DNA of 64,000 nucleotides from Luidia sarsii (lineage: Eukaryota; Echinodermata; Asteroidea; Paxillosida; Luidiidae). The translations under genes and the position numbers were made by a program. Location: the NCBI GenBank assembly GCA_949987565.1, contig OX465107.1, positions 4,605,659-4,669,658 on the forward strand, given 5' to 3'. Position 1 is the first letter of the stretch. The number at the start of each line of letters is the position of its first letter. This document shows positions 10,847 through 22,169 of the stretch, piece by piece. Below the pieces are notes generated by a model, which saw only the letters and a list, made by a program, of their open reading frames with translations, did no database searches and was not told where the DNA came from.

Positions 10847-12882
10847 AGTTGGCTCAGGACGACACGCAATTTGATTCAGCTGAAAAATAATTCATATCGG
10901 GAAGCATTTTAAGACCCACAGTGTCTGAGCCAAACATCCGGTACGCAAAAATGAATATGTATTCGGTTAGAATGCGTATTATATAATTATATTCGGTTAG
11001 AATGCATTCATATAGAATGCGAATTAGAATGCATTGAAGTTATTGTTGATATGTTAATGAGATAACGATCGATGGTCAGAGAGGGGACAATGAATAGGGA
11101 GCAAGATGCGCTGCTAGCGGAGAAACGCGCCACTTCACGCTTGCTAGAAGCAATGCAACACGTTATCTATTATGCAGTCTTAGAATAATCTGTTTGAAGG
11201 ACCTACCATAACATTGCTTTGCTAGCCTAAGAGTGGTGGTCTTCATAGGTCTGTGCATACGTTTCCACTTTTCAAAGAAGTGTTTGTGGTTTTTCGTATC
11301 TGGCGATCACCAATTGGTCCAGTAGCAATAGGTGTGTGACGAATACCCACGGTTTAAACCCACGCACGCATTCACGTATCTCCTAATCACAAGACACAAC
11401 GGTGCAGAAGTACGGCATAAATATGTTCATGCGCTATTGATCAAAGATTTGGAAAGTCCCTAGCCGGTAATTATTGTTGAACGAACTCCCCACCACGTTT
11501 CGAGAGAGTGCTTCTTTAAGACGCCAAGCTCAAACGAAGCAGAATTTCCAATGACGGCAACAACACGCTGCAGCTCCCACCACAATATAGGATGCCATTG
11601 CCAAATTCGACCAAGCCAGCGTCATACTTGGGAGTGGCTCAACACTCGGTGTGCTCGTGCGCCTTCTGCCCCACCACCCCGTCTACCATACAAGCACCGT
11701 TCCCTAGACGACAAAGAGGTTGAAGCGTCTTTTGCGGAGTGCGAGGCTTTGCGCGTGACCTTGGAGTTCCAGTGCTGACGTCACTCGCCCTATAGCTTTA
11801 GGGCTTGACACGGTTTCTTTCTAAAGCTCTTTTGAGGTATCCAGGGAGAATTTTTTGAAACGGCCACAAATTCCGGCCTGCGTCGAATCTATATTCTATA
11901 TTCCCCACCATATGAAAGATATACCCACCATATGATAGATATAGCAAGATATAGCAAGTATGGACAGGTACCTGTTTGCCTGTACCAGCCTGAGTGACAA
12001 GGACTAGAATTTCCCGACTACAATTTAAGCTTAGTTTTGCCCTCCGACAAAACAACCGAACAGCAATTGAGGTCACTTGTATGCCGCTAGCAAAATAAAT
12101 AAGAGCCAAAACATCAATTCGATTCTGCAAATATCGTTTGAGATAATCAATTGATCGACGGTACTTAAAAAAAAAAAAAAAATCTTCATCTTCGAGTTTC
12201 CACTCTTTTTCTTGGCCGTGCATACCAAACCAACACGTAAACGAAGCAACCCGAGAATGAATGCGAGACCTAATTCTTCGTTCAATTAAATCGTTTTACT
12301 CACAAGCTGCTCGACGGAAAGCCAGGTTCAATATTTTCTCTTCTGAAGACCTTGAATAGGGTTTACATTAGGAGAACGGCTCGTCCGTGCGTGTACATTA
12401 TGGGCAGTTTAAAAAGCCAATTGGATATGCTGCCTCCTCCGCATTTGCGGTTACCACCGTAGCCTTGATCAAGGCGTTGGCCGACGATGTAGGAATCTAA
12501 ATCCGTCCCTCAGAAATACATACCGTAGTCTGTATGTTGCTTCGCGCAATACCGTTGCGGGTGAAATGCGGCCCCATTCTCCGCTCATAGTTTGCGCACA
12601 CCATTCCCCCTGCGGGACCCGTAGCTTGCACGCGTACGTACGTACGTATACGTACACGCCGAGTGCCAGAGGGCTACCAGGACGACTCCGTACAAGCTCG
12701 TACGCACGCCTACGCACATTTTACTGTCGTGTATGGGATGGCAGCGGCACGGCATGCGTCCCGCGCACAGATCCGACATGGCAAAGTGCCGTTGCGCCGT
12801 GGTTTGCGTGCGTCTGAATCTCTGCCCGGTGCCGTACCGGTACTGGAGAGACCGCCTTGGCACAGGTATACCACCGGAGTCT
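10847..12882. other. Unassigned sequence
   Basis: No gene recognised. Local features are short ATTCGGTTAGAATGC repeats near 10960-11035, a small CCACCATATGA duplication near 11907-11936, an A-run near 12166-12182, and an ACGT-rich run near 12631-12655. Confidence 0.45.
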
Positions 12883-13068
12883 GTTCACTCCAAACTCGAC
12901 CTCGACCTCATTGAATGCTACGGCATGCCCCCTCCTCCGGCCCACCGAAAGCTGGCCCACCATGGGTCACTGTCCACTACCAATCAAGAGGTGATCCAAA
13001 CTCCAAGCGGCCTCATGAACAATGGTATACGCAGTCCAGACTAATGATATGAATATGCTCGAGCTCTA
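12883..13068 (+). repeat. Diverged dispersed repeat G, copy 2
   Basis: Partner of the sequence at 6977-7155, with shared motifs in the same order and orientation (GTTCACTCC, GACCTCATT, GCATGCCCCCTCC, CAGTCCAGACT, ATGAATATGCTCGA). Old and indel-rich. Confidence 0.5.
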
Positions 13069-13652
13069 CTTACACAAAACGTATACAATACATTATAGAG
13101 CTATCGCTGCCAAGACAGAACCCTTTCCACCATTTTGAGTATGGCGTCAAATGCCTCGGGTCCAAGGAAGTCGGCAGTTCCAATGGCCTTTTGCTTGTTT
13201 TTATTCTATCGGTCAACATCGGTGGAACGCCATGGTCTTGTTTCGAATTGCTCCCGGCAAAAGTGCGTCCCAAGCGCAGCTCTTTCACGGGCATCAGACA
13301 TCACGAAGTGGGTGAAATAAACGGGCATCACTGCCGTCAACCATTATCAAACCATTCGCTAAAGTTTCGATGCGACTATTTTGCTACTTTACATCTGTTT
13401 CTCTAAAAGAAGATGTCTCCATTAGTGTTATGCTCAAGCTGGGGCGCAAGAGTATCGACAGCCATTTGAGGTTTGCTCGTTGAAGCAAATATCACAATTG
13501 GTCCTCGTCGATTTAATCAAATCAACGGAAGAAGAGTTGCACACTGAAGAAGATCACATATACCCCCCCCCCGGGAAGTTGACAAATGCGTCATCGACTT
13601 CAGCAGGACATCTTCACTTCAGCGGGGCAGCTTATTGGCCTATTATAATAAT

Positions 13653-13835
13653 CGCAGTGGCTGTTGTTACGGCAGCCGTCCGTGTGGTTCCCTGACTTGA
13701 TTTTATTTCGTCAGCATTGCAGGCTGGTTGAACCAGTCTATTAGCTGATAGTCTGGTTCCAAGAGCTAAACATCCTGACAAATACTTTGAAGTCAGGGAA
13801 CCACACGGACGACTGCCGTAACAACAGCCACTGCG
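13653..13835 (+). mobile_element. Family B Mutator-like MITE, copy B2
   Basis: 183 bp, same orientation and internal sequence as B1. Inverted termini match except one substitution (GCAGCCGTC against GCAGTCGTC). Exact 9-bp target duplication TATAATAAT at 13644-13652 and 13836-13844. The low divergence from B1 and the intact duplications suggest relatively recent insertion. Confidence 0.9.
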
Positions 13836-13844
13836 TATAATAAT

Positions 13845-14711
13845 AGGCCGAAGCCCTGCCTGAGCTCGGGAGACTAAATTCGGATTCCTGGTATAGTTTT
13901 TCATCTCGTGCGCAGAAGGGACCGACCGGCGCTGGCGCGGACTCATTGAGTGATGCGGAACCAAAACAAAGGTGAGACCTCAACTACTGTGCAGGGATCA
14001 AGGAACGGGAGCCGAGCGTATCTCCCATGCATATCGACCCAAGATCCAGGGGAGTATCACCCCCCCCCCTCTCCCTCCAAGGCAAATTGACGAAAACGGA
14101 CAGAAACGGATGGACTCACCGTGCCTCGCGTTCGACCTGTTCACGTGATCTCGGATCGCTCTCTTGGCCTGCTCCATATTCATGGTGGGACCCTGGGACA
14201 TAGTCGGCCAGCTTGTGGCTGAAGAAAGAAAGTGAAAAACACACGAAAGAGAAGACGAACTCCATTAGGTTAAATGCAAAGTCGAGAGAAGGTGGGGAAA
14301 TTATCATCGCAGTCGCCTATGAGTAACGGCCGTAGTAATTTGCGTGCACTCGGCCTGCGATTCGCACCGTCAGGCCTACCTAGTACCTGATGACCTTTAT
14401 ATACTGGCCGAAAGGGGAGCATCGCGCTTGGTAGCGGGTTGGGTTTGTTTTGGTTCGTCGCAGAGTGATCAGATATCATGAAGTTCCTCTTAGCGTAGCC
14501 ATCTATTAATAGTACTGGTGTTGAGTTGCCCCTATTAGATAGCAGCTGTATACAGCTTGCCAGGGAAGGCGCTATTCCTGGCATTTGTGTTATTATTCTT
14601 ATTCTGATTATTATTATTATTATTTCAAGAGCCATTTCATCGAAATTAAAGAAAGGCTGCATGACTGGGAGTTCTATTTCATGAAACGATTTTTTTTTTA
14701 ATTCCAAAGAC
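13845..14711. other. Unassigned sequence
   Basis: No gene recognised. A short ATT trinucleotide run lies near 14608-14622. Confidence 0.45.
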
Positions 14712-14775
14712 AATCTGACCGGATTTGAACCCAAGATCACTGGCTTAATAACGTACTGGTATACGTGAAGCCAGC
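14712..14775 (-). mobile_element. tRNA-like SINE fragment
   Basis: On the minus strand a B-box-like GGGTTCAAATCCGG follows, at a tRNA-like distance, an anticodon-arm-like CTGGCTT...AAGCCAG. The A-box side is weak and no acceptor stem pairs, so this is a tRNA-derived fragment and not a functional tRNA gene. Confidence 0.4.
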
Positions 14776-16145
14776 GGTCTCGGTCGAAGTTACGGTCCAG
14801 ACAAATTTGCATTGCCATTATCTACTATTTTTTATAAGGGGGATTGTCTTTACATTGTATTGCAGCACAAGAAAGGGAACACCTTTCTGAGACAAATATA
14901 CTTTTCATAATGCTTCACTAGTCCCTATGCAAGAAGATGATATAGGCCTACAGGGCTATCAAATAAGGTACAAATAGTATGCCATTTATTCACAGTGTTA
15001 TTTGTAGTTCTTCGGGCCTATGCCATGGTGAGGTGAATAGATTCTTAAAAGACACCATTGAAAATACGCACACAGTGCCAAGTACATATGTAACCTAGTT
15101 CAGGCTCTGCATGGCAAAGCATTTGTTTTTGCTTCTCCGAAATCAAAACTAGTTTCAAGAAATCAGTCGATATAATTCATAGGCCCAAGCAATATGCATT
15201 GGCAACCGCAGCAAGTTCACGGAACACACATCCGTGCACACGATACAGAATTGGTGAGACCTGTAGCCTAAGTGTTGCAATTACCGATTCATCGGTCTAC
15301 AGCGACTGGCCCGTCACGAGACTTGCTCTCGTTCACGTTGAGTGCTTAATGGCTAGCGGTGGAGTGCTGTGATACTTCAGCGGGGGGAAAAGTCAACATT
15401 CTACCCACAGCCCCCACTCCCTGTCCGTCCCGCAGACAGCCAGAGCAATATACTCCAGGCGGCTGACTGCCCGGACGGAAGAACCGACTTCCCCGGCATC
15501 ATCACCTCCCCATCTCCGTTGCGATGGCTTTCCGAAAAAAAAGAAAAAAAAATGCACTCTCGGCCCTCCGTCTCGGGTGCTGCAGCATCGCGAGGTTCGC
15601 CGAACGGCTTCGGGCCCGCTGGTCGGCCGGGACGAGTGACCGGTCAGGGGTCGGGGACGGCACCGTCCATCGCGAACTCTTGGCCAAGACGCGCTCAGAT
15701 CAGCCGTTCGCGAAACATCGGCTCGCGGGTGCACAGCTCAAAACAGGGATCGCCTGGTCACCGTCCTCCAACAAAAGCTGTGTAAATACGGGGCCCGGGT
15801 TTTGTTTCCTTGGGGGGGGGGCGGTCTGCCTTTTGCCTGCACTGTCCGATGTTTAGTTCTTACAGTAACAACCTGCCGGGCAGGCTATGTCTCTGAACAC
15901 TTGGTTAAAGCTTTATCAGATATGAGATATTCAAGATATTCATCGTGGAGGTATCAAGTCAGATTTATCAGATTCTTCGGGAGTGTCTAATTCACTTTGA
16001 CCACCAAAATCCAACAGTTTAGCCTTTTAATTTAATCTAATTTAATGCTTTAATTTAATAGTGCAACCACCGTTGGGCAAATTGTTAAATAATGCGGATA
16101 ATTTTTAAACTGTTAGGATAGAGTGCCTATTTGTAAACTGCAGTC
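14776..16145. other. Unassigned sequence with a CpG-rich patch
   Basis: Positions ~15460-15790 are GC- and CpG-rich with overlapping open frames in several phases, none recognisable. The remainder is AT-rich, with TTTAATTTAA repeats near 16022-16060. Confidence 0.4.
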
Positions 16146-16673
16146 GTTCTTTTTTTTATCAAGGGATATATGGAGAATTGGTGGTTTGTTACCCCCTTCC
16201 CCTCTTCCATCCCTCCCTTCCTCACTCCCTCCCTGCCTGCCTCCCTCCTTCCCTGTCTCCCTCCCTGCCTGCCTCCTTGCCTCCCTGCCTCCCTCCCTGG
16301 CTCTCTCCCTCCTCCCTCCCCCTCCCTGCCTCCCTCCATCCTTCCCTGCCTCCCTCCCCGCCTGCCTCCTCCCCTCCCCTCCCCTTCCCACCTGCCTCCC
16401 TGCCTTCCTCCAGTCCTGCCTCCCTCCTTCCCTGCCTCCCTCCCTGCCTGCCTCCTTGCCTCCCTGCCTCCCTCCCTCCCCTCCCTGCCCCCCTCCATCC
16501 TTCCCTGCCTCCCTTCCTGCCTGCCTCCCTGCCTCCCTGCCTCCTCCCCTCCTCTCCCCTTCCCACCTGCCTCCCTGCCTCCCTCCAGTCCTGCCTCCCT
16601 CCCTCCCTGCCTGCCTCCCTCGTCCCTCCCTCCCTGAATCATGAATGCGTCGTCCCCAACAACGCGCGCGTAA
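16146..16673 (+). mobile_element. Array-bearing dispersed element, copy 2
   Basis: Left edge 16146-16208 (GTTC, eight T, then ATCAAGGGATATATGGAGA) is nearly identical to 18119-18181. The middle is a CCCTGCCTGCCTCC-type array complementary to the one at 971-1589. The right edge 16635-16673 matches copy 1. This is the only copy in the window with both conserved edges, so it defines an approximately 530-bp element: T-rich edge, variable array, GAATCATGAATGCGTCGTCC edge. No protein, inverted termini or target duplication seen. Confidence 0.65.
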
Positions 16674-17965
16674 CAATGACGTCAGAGACAACCGTGATTG
16701 GGGGGGGGAAGGGCGGGAAGGTAATCAAACGCACCTAGATGTATATGGTCCCTGTGTTACAACATTGGCTTCAGATTCAAATTACGTACGAGACAATTGG
16801 AAGGAATTGGATTCCCCATAGGCCCATGCGTTATTGCCGCATACGGCGTGCAATACATCGGCCACTTACTACAATTCCCATGCAACTGCAACATTATGTC
16901 ATGTTTAAAAATGGATGTGGGGAGATGAAGCGGGAAAAGCAAGCTTCTAAACCGAGCATTTGCGTTTCAGGAAGAAAAAAGGGGCTCGATATGCAAGCGC
17001 AAATTATCGAACGAACATGACGCATTCGCACGCATACGAATCCCCCCTGGATACGGACAAACCCCCAGACTGGATCAGAGGAAAGAAGAAACATCTGCAT
17101 CGATTGGCGTGTACGGCGTGCTGCAGTGACTGCTAGCAGTCACACACGAACGCAGGGTATAGGCTGGATTCGAAAGCAGACGCACGACCCAATTACCCAC
17201 AAGCGAATAAAAAGAGAAGGGCGAGAGTGGATACAAAAAAAACCCGGCTAACTACGACTGATGTATACTTCCAGGTCTAATTTGGGACGGGGAACGGGGA
17301 TGGGGAGGTAGGCCTATATACGTGTGGGGAGGCTGTGGCCTCCGTCGAGGTAGATGGAGGGAGGTGGGGATTGGTATAGTTATTTTCATGGGATGTTGAG
17401 ACTAACGGTGCCGGTTCACCTGTCCAAATAGGAAGGAGACGGGAAGGGAGTTACACTGACCACGGCCATGCAACCCGGGGTATATATACGAAAACAAGAT
17501 GCACTCCAAGGCCTATATACAGAAAGACAGGTTGTCGCGCAAAGAGTACGGGGGAGTTCGGAACCCTGTGGTCATAGCAACGGCAAAGCAGGTGTTTTGT
17601 TTCTTTTGGGGGAAGGGTGTAGTGGGGCTGTGCCAGGCATGCCTGCCTATCATTGTCTCCTTCGTGGCGTCTACACTCAAAATCTTTAAACATAAAAAAG
17701 CAAAGGTTTTAGCTCAAATGGTAATACACTATTCGTCGATGTTTGAGTGAAGATTTCTCGAAAAGTACAGCATCCCAGACAGTAAGATTTCAACATGACG
17801 ATTCTATAATGTCCATCTACAAACTGTGTAAATTAGAAGGAAATGTGTGCACATATAGATGTTTTCTTATCTTCCCAATGTTGCACTGGGCCTTTAAAAT
17901 GATATTTGTTGGCCGGCATTTTTTTTGGTTCGTGAAACAAGTTCCGGTCACACGGGCATCCAGCA
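16674..17965. other. Unassigned sequence
   Basis: No gene recognised. TAGGCCTA occurs near 17303. Confidence 0.45.
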
Positions 17966-18040
17966 GCTCCTTGGCCCGGCGGTTAAGACGCAAGTACCTG
18001 CAGGAAGGAGTCGTCGGTTCGAGTCCCGCCCGCGGAGACC
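17966..18040 (+). mobile_element. tRNA-like sequence (Ser/Leu-type), probable SINE head
   Basis: TTGGCCCGGCGGTTAAGACG resembles an A box of class II tRNAs, and GGTTCGAGTCCCGCC is a good B box ~30 bp downstream. CTCC and GGAG at the ends could pair as a short acceptor stem. The anticodon arm is not convincing, so a tRNA-derived SINE or pseudogene is more likely than an active tRNA. Confidence 0.45.
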
Positions 18041-18072
18041 GTGTTCTTTTCAGGAATCCAACGAGCACCCTT

Positions 18073-18412
18073 AAAATGGAGGGAAATGGTGAGCAGGGAT
18101 CGCAACGAAGTAATGGAAGTTCTTTTTTTTATCAAGGGATATATGGAGAATTGGGGGTTTGTTACCCCCTTCCCCTCTTCCCTCCCTCCCTCCCTTCCTC
18201 ACTCCCTCCCTGCCTGCCTCCCTCCTTCCCTGCCTGCCTCCATCCTTCCCTGCTTCCCTCCCTGCCTGCCTCCTTGCCTCCCTGCCTCACTGCCTGCCTC
18301 CCTGCCTCCCTGCCTCCCTGCCTCCCTCCCTGCCTCTCTTCCTCCTCCCTCCTCCCTCCCTAAAAATGGAGGGAAATGGTGAGTATAGGGATCGAAACGA
18401 AGTAATGGAAGT
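18073..18412 (+). mobile_element. Array-bearing element, copy 3, inside a ~290-bp partial tandem duplication
   Basis: Positions 18119-18181 repeat the left edge of copy 2, followed by a CCTGCCTCC array to about 18361. The right edge is absent. A ~50-bp segment at 18073-18121 (AAAATGGAGGGAAATGGTGAG...) recurs at 18363-18412 with few changes, so it directly flanks the array. This is best read as partial tandem duplication or replication slippage, although a long flanking duplication made at insertion cannot be excluded. Confidence 0.6.
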
Positions 18413-19527
18413 TTGACTCCTGGTTTGATGTTTGACTCCTGGTCAACGAAGAAAAGGGGACAGCATTAAAGCAACTAAATGTAGGCCTATTCCCATTTAT
18501 GCTGTAAAAGTGTTTGGAGTGGTTGATGATCTTTCTATTTCCAAGGCTTTGACTTCGATCCTGATTTTGGGTTACAGCTGAAAGCGGGGTGGTTAGAAAA
18601 GCATGGCTATGGATATTATGGCCAACGGATATGGCTATTCCGTTTGGGGTGCGAGAACGACACGCGTTGATGGGGTTTGACTTCCTCGCGCTGGGGAATG
18701 GGCAGAGACAAGGCCTGAACCCAGGCAGGCGTACGTGCATTGGGAGGCCGTATGCAGACTCGTGATCGGCTGCATGGGAGATGAGCTCAAACCAGCCTCG
18801 CATGCAGGCTCGCTCAAGCGAGGAAATCCGGTTACTGCAAGAGACACCCCCTTTGCACAAACAACATCCCCGGCCGTGTTTCTCGCTTGCTATTTATGTC
18901 TTTTCGATAAAAGGTTTTGTCTGAATTGTTTGTTAAATTGAACGTCAAGATTCGGCCAGAGACCTAACAAATCTATTAAGCAATGTTGTGGCTCAGTCAA
19001 AACACAACAATTCAATTTGCCAATCTAATTGGATTAGATTGGCCCCGGGATGAGTTGTCAGGCACTGCATGGTGAGCCTTCCTTCAGCATCGGAGACCAT
19101 TGGACACTGATGGGGAATTGGGAATGCAGATACGGCAACCCGTCGACGAACGCACAGACTATAGACCGGCACGTCTTCGTGACACCTGCTCCCGTCAGGA
19201 TGGGACATCCCCCTTCCGTTATGTCCATTAAAAGAGAAGCAAATGTATCTCCCGTTTCCCCATAGGCCCTACGCGTGCGCGTTTGTAATAGTCCTTTGGT
19301 CGCTCAAGGGCAAGGTACCGAGCGTGTGAGAGCATTGGCTATGCAGCGTGTATGTGGCACTTGTGGGAAGGCTGACAGCTTCGTGCGACCTCTGGGCCCA
19401 TTTTGGGGCTGTTGCGACGGAAGACTGAGCCTCGCACGGCGGCTCAAGCCCGTGGGACTCTTCCGTCCGTCTTGGCTTGAGTTCAGACTTCGTCTTTGAC
19501 ATCGTGGCACCCCCCCCTCCCCCTCGA
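18413..19527. other. Unassigned sequence
   Basis: No gene recognised. A perfect inverted repeat with 11-bp arms and a 3-bp spacer lies at 19019-19043 (arm GCCAATCTAAT). Confidence 0.45.
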
Positions 19528-20115
19528 CACACCTACCGGCACCATCGATAACAACGGAACCTGGAAGACGAGCAGTACAACATAAACAACTGCCAACAAT
19601 GGAAAACCGACAGCAGCGGCATAAACCGAAACAACAGCAACAGCAAGGATTGAGACTATTAACATTAACATCAACAACCACAGCCACAACGGCACTATCA
19701 TAAAACCAGAGGCATCACGACCAACAGCAATGACAGCAGAATCAGCAGCAACAACGGCAAGAAACGCAAGAGCAAGCATCATCAACAGCATAGCATCAAC
19801 AGAGATGATAGCAACAGCAAGACGATTGAGAGTATTAACAACCATTATAAAAAAAAAACCAAGAACAAACAAGACCATGGGCAATAACAGCAGAATCGAC
19901 AGCAACGACAGAGTCAACAGCAATGAACTTGCATCATCTACAAGAGCAACACCGACAGACATAACAGAGACGGCAATGAATGAGAAGCATTAAGACAGAC
20001 GACAGTAGCAACGACAGGAATATCACAACGGCAGCAACAGGGCCAACGCTATTGCTGCAGCAGAAACAACAACAGCTATACGGGCAACGGTATAGCGACA
20101 CCAACGGCGATGATG
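19528..20115 (+). repeat. Degenerate CAA/CAG-rich tract
   Basis: About 590 bp dominated by AACAACAGCAACA-type sequence with GACGG/TCAACA variants. It is too degenerate for a fixed unit. Frames through it are rich in Ser/Thr/Asn or, on the other strand, Leu/Val/Ala, and are compositional. Confidence 0.75.
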
Positions 20116-20499
20116 ACATCAGAAGGAACTAAAAGCAACATAATCGTCGACCTCATCTGGGGGGGGGGGGGTTCTCGAACATCTTCACTGAAATGTTCTT
20201 TTTTTTCCTTTACAAAATGACGCCTTTTTCCGATGTTGGCTTATTCACCGTGTTTCCAATGCCCGTTTAATGGTCACTCCGCCAACCACACGACACACGA
20301 ACGTGACAAAAGTCCAGATGATCCATTTCTCATGCATTCAATTATAATCATTGTCTACGAAGGTGGCCTTTCTGAGCTCACATTACACAAGATAGACTGT
20401 GAAAGTTGTGAGATGTTGTAGATGATGGATCAGGATGCACCATCGCCTTGTATTTTAATAGACAGGGGGTAGTCCTTCAATCAATGTGAAAATATGATT
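20116..20499. other. Unassigned sequence
   Basis: Nothing recognised except a G-run near 20160-20171. Confidence 0.45.
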
Positions 20500-20611
20500 T
20501 AACAAAGCCTTATGAGACGAGGGATGGGCCAATTTAAATTGAGGTAGGCTGTATGTCTTCTGTGAATCGCTCACCGCCTTGAGATTGAGTTTGATGAAAT
20601 CGACCGCCAAC
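20500..20611 (+). mobile_element. Family A fold-back repeat, copy A7 (decayed)
   Basis: Retains ACAAAGCCTTA at the left, TTCTGTGAATCGCTCACCG in the middle and GAGTTTGATGAAATCGACC at the right, in family A order, but most ATCGTAA motifs are gone. It is the most diverged copy. Confidence 0.45.
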
Positions 20612-21976
20612 ATTGTGTATGAAGATACCAAACAATCACCGGTTTCTACAAAATATGTATAGTACAGTACCAATTTCTTTTTCATGCAAATTCGACCAAA
20701 ACCGAAGGAAAGAAAGAGACGAAAGAAAGAGACAAAGAGGAACTCAGGAAAGCTGGAGATAGAAATTGTCATTCCTCTTAAAAAAGGGCAAGATCGTAGG
20801 GCGATACCTCTTTGTTCTACTCCTTGGGATAGAATATAGGGTACGGGTGAGAAGAGGAGACTAACAGCCTGGTTGCTCGCTAAAATGTCTTGACTAAGGG
20901 GACCAAGTCGGCAAGAGCCGAGGAACAACATCCATGGGAATATCGGTGGAAATATCTGTGTTCCTTTATAGAGACCTAACCCAATTTGTTTTAAGAAGAA
21001 GCAGCTTATTACGTGTTAGTGTGTTTACGTACACTGACTACACTGACTACGGTACTTGAAATGCACGGACGGACGTACAGGGCCCGACACCTGACCCCGG
21101 CACCCAAAAGAGCCAACCAGTAATTTTGCCAAAGAGGCAGACAGCACAAAAAAAACCGGGCTCGCGATGACGCCATGAATTCTGAAATGCTCCTCGGCGG
21201 CATCCTCTCCACACTGGGACTCATGTTTAACCGAGAGCAGCGATTCGGACGGAACTCTTCATTTTGCAACCTACTATTATACAAACTGAGGCTCGGTTTG
21301 GTGCTTCATTGTCTGCACCTACACCGCCCTCTATCTCGGCCCTGACCGCACACGGGCGTTGTTTGGGAAGGCGAATCATTATTTGGGACAGGACGCGAGA
21401 CTGTGTGAAACGCATTTTGCTTGCGGAGAGCAATGAATGACTAATGAAGCTACAGCATACATTAAAGGTATAGCGCACGGCTCGAGTTCGTCTTATTCCA
21501 AACAGCGCACAGCGCATTCGAGCTGTTCCATCTGCTTTCCAAGTGTCATATTTCCGCTGACGTCATTATTGGCGGGGAAAAAAAAGATTAAAACCGCCAT
21601 CTCAATAATTGTGGCAATCCAAGAGATATGGCAAACGTGATTGGTGCAGTTTGTCCTTGAACTGGGGGCGCCCTTCTGAAATTACGTCAAATGCACGAGG
21701 TCTACATACTGAACTCATGACTCTGGTTCAACTTCTACCATACACCTTTGAGCGATACGTAATAAAAATCTGCCTTTTCGGAGGGCGATCCGTGATGGAG
21801 ATTTTTTGTGCCGATTAGAGCGAAGCCTCATCCTGTACATACAGCAACCTGTGTTCTTGGGATTTCCAGTATCAGAGACTAATCCCCAGCCCCAGTAATA
21901 ACTGCCTGAGCCGCATACCCGATCCGAGTTTTCCAACAACAGAAAAGGCCACTATGACGATAGGGGATTTGATTTT
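20612..21976. other. Unassigned sequence
   Basis: No gene recognised. Confidence 0.45.
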
Positions 21977-22157
21977 AATATAGGAAGGTTTGCGGTGACA
22001 CCATGTATCAGAGCATACTGGTCGAAACGTCGAGTTACCACTCGGGTTCTTTTCAGAACCAAACCTCTTCCTTTAAGAGACCTGATACATGGTGTCACCG
22101 CAAACCAACCTATATTGATTCACCCACCATGCAAAGCCTTAAGTCTTATTTATTTAT
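21977..22157 (+). mobile_element. Family C hairpin-plus-tail element, copy C1
   Basis: 181 bp flanked by an exact 12-bp direct repeat, GGATTTGATTTT (21965-21976 and 22158-22169). The element starts AATATAGGAAGGTTTGCGG. The complement of this start returns ~100 bp later, followed by a unique tail (GATTCACCCACCATGCAAAG...) that ends in TTATTTATTTAT. In this copy the inner left arm and loop differ from C2 and contain TGGTCGAAACGTCGAGTTAC. No coding capacity. A 12-bp duplication with an asymmetric tail suits a retroposon better than a cut-and-paste MITE. The class is unresolved. Confidence 0.75.
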
Positions 22158-22169
22158 GGATTTGATTTT

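Noticed and set aside
18073..18412. LTR retrotransposon (50-bp direct repeats as mini-LTRs)
   Set aside because: No TG...CA ends, primer-binding site, polypurine tract or coding interior. The repeats fit a partial tandem duplication better.
22012..22060. Complete hammerhead ribozyme in element C1
   Set aside because: CGAAACGTCGAG is present but there is no CTGANGA box at the right distance on either strand, so at most a half motif.
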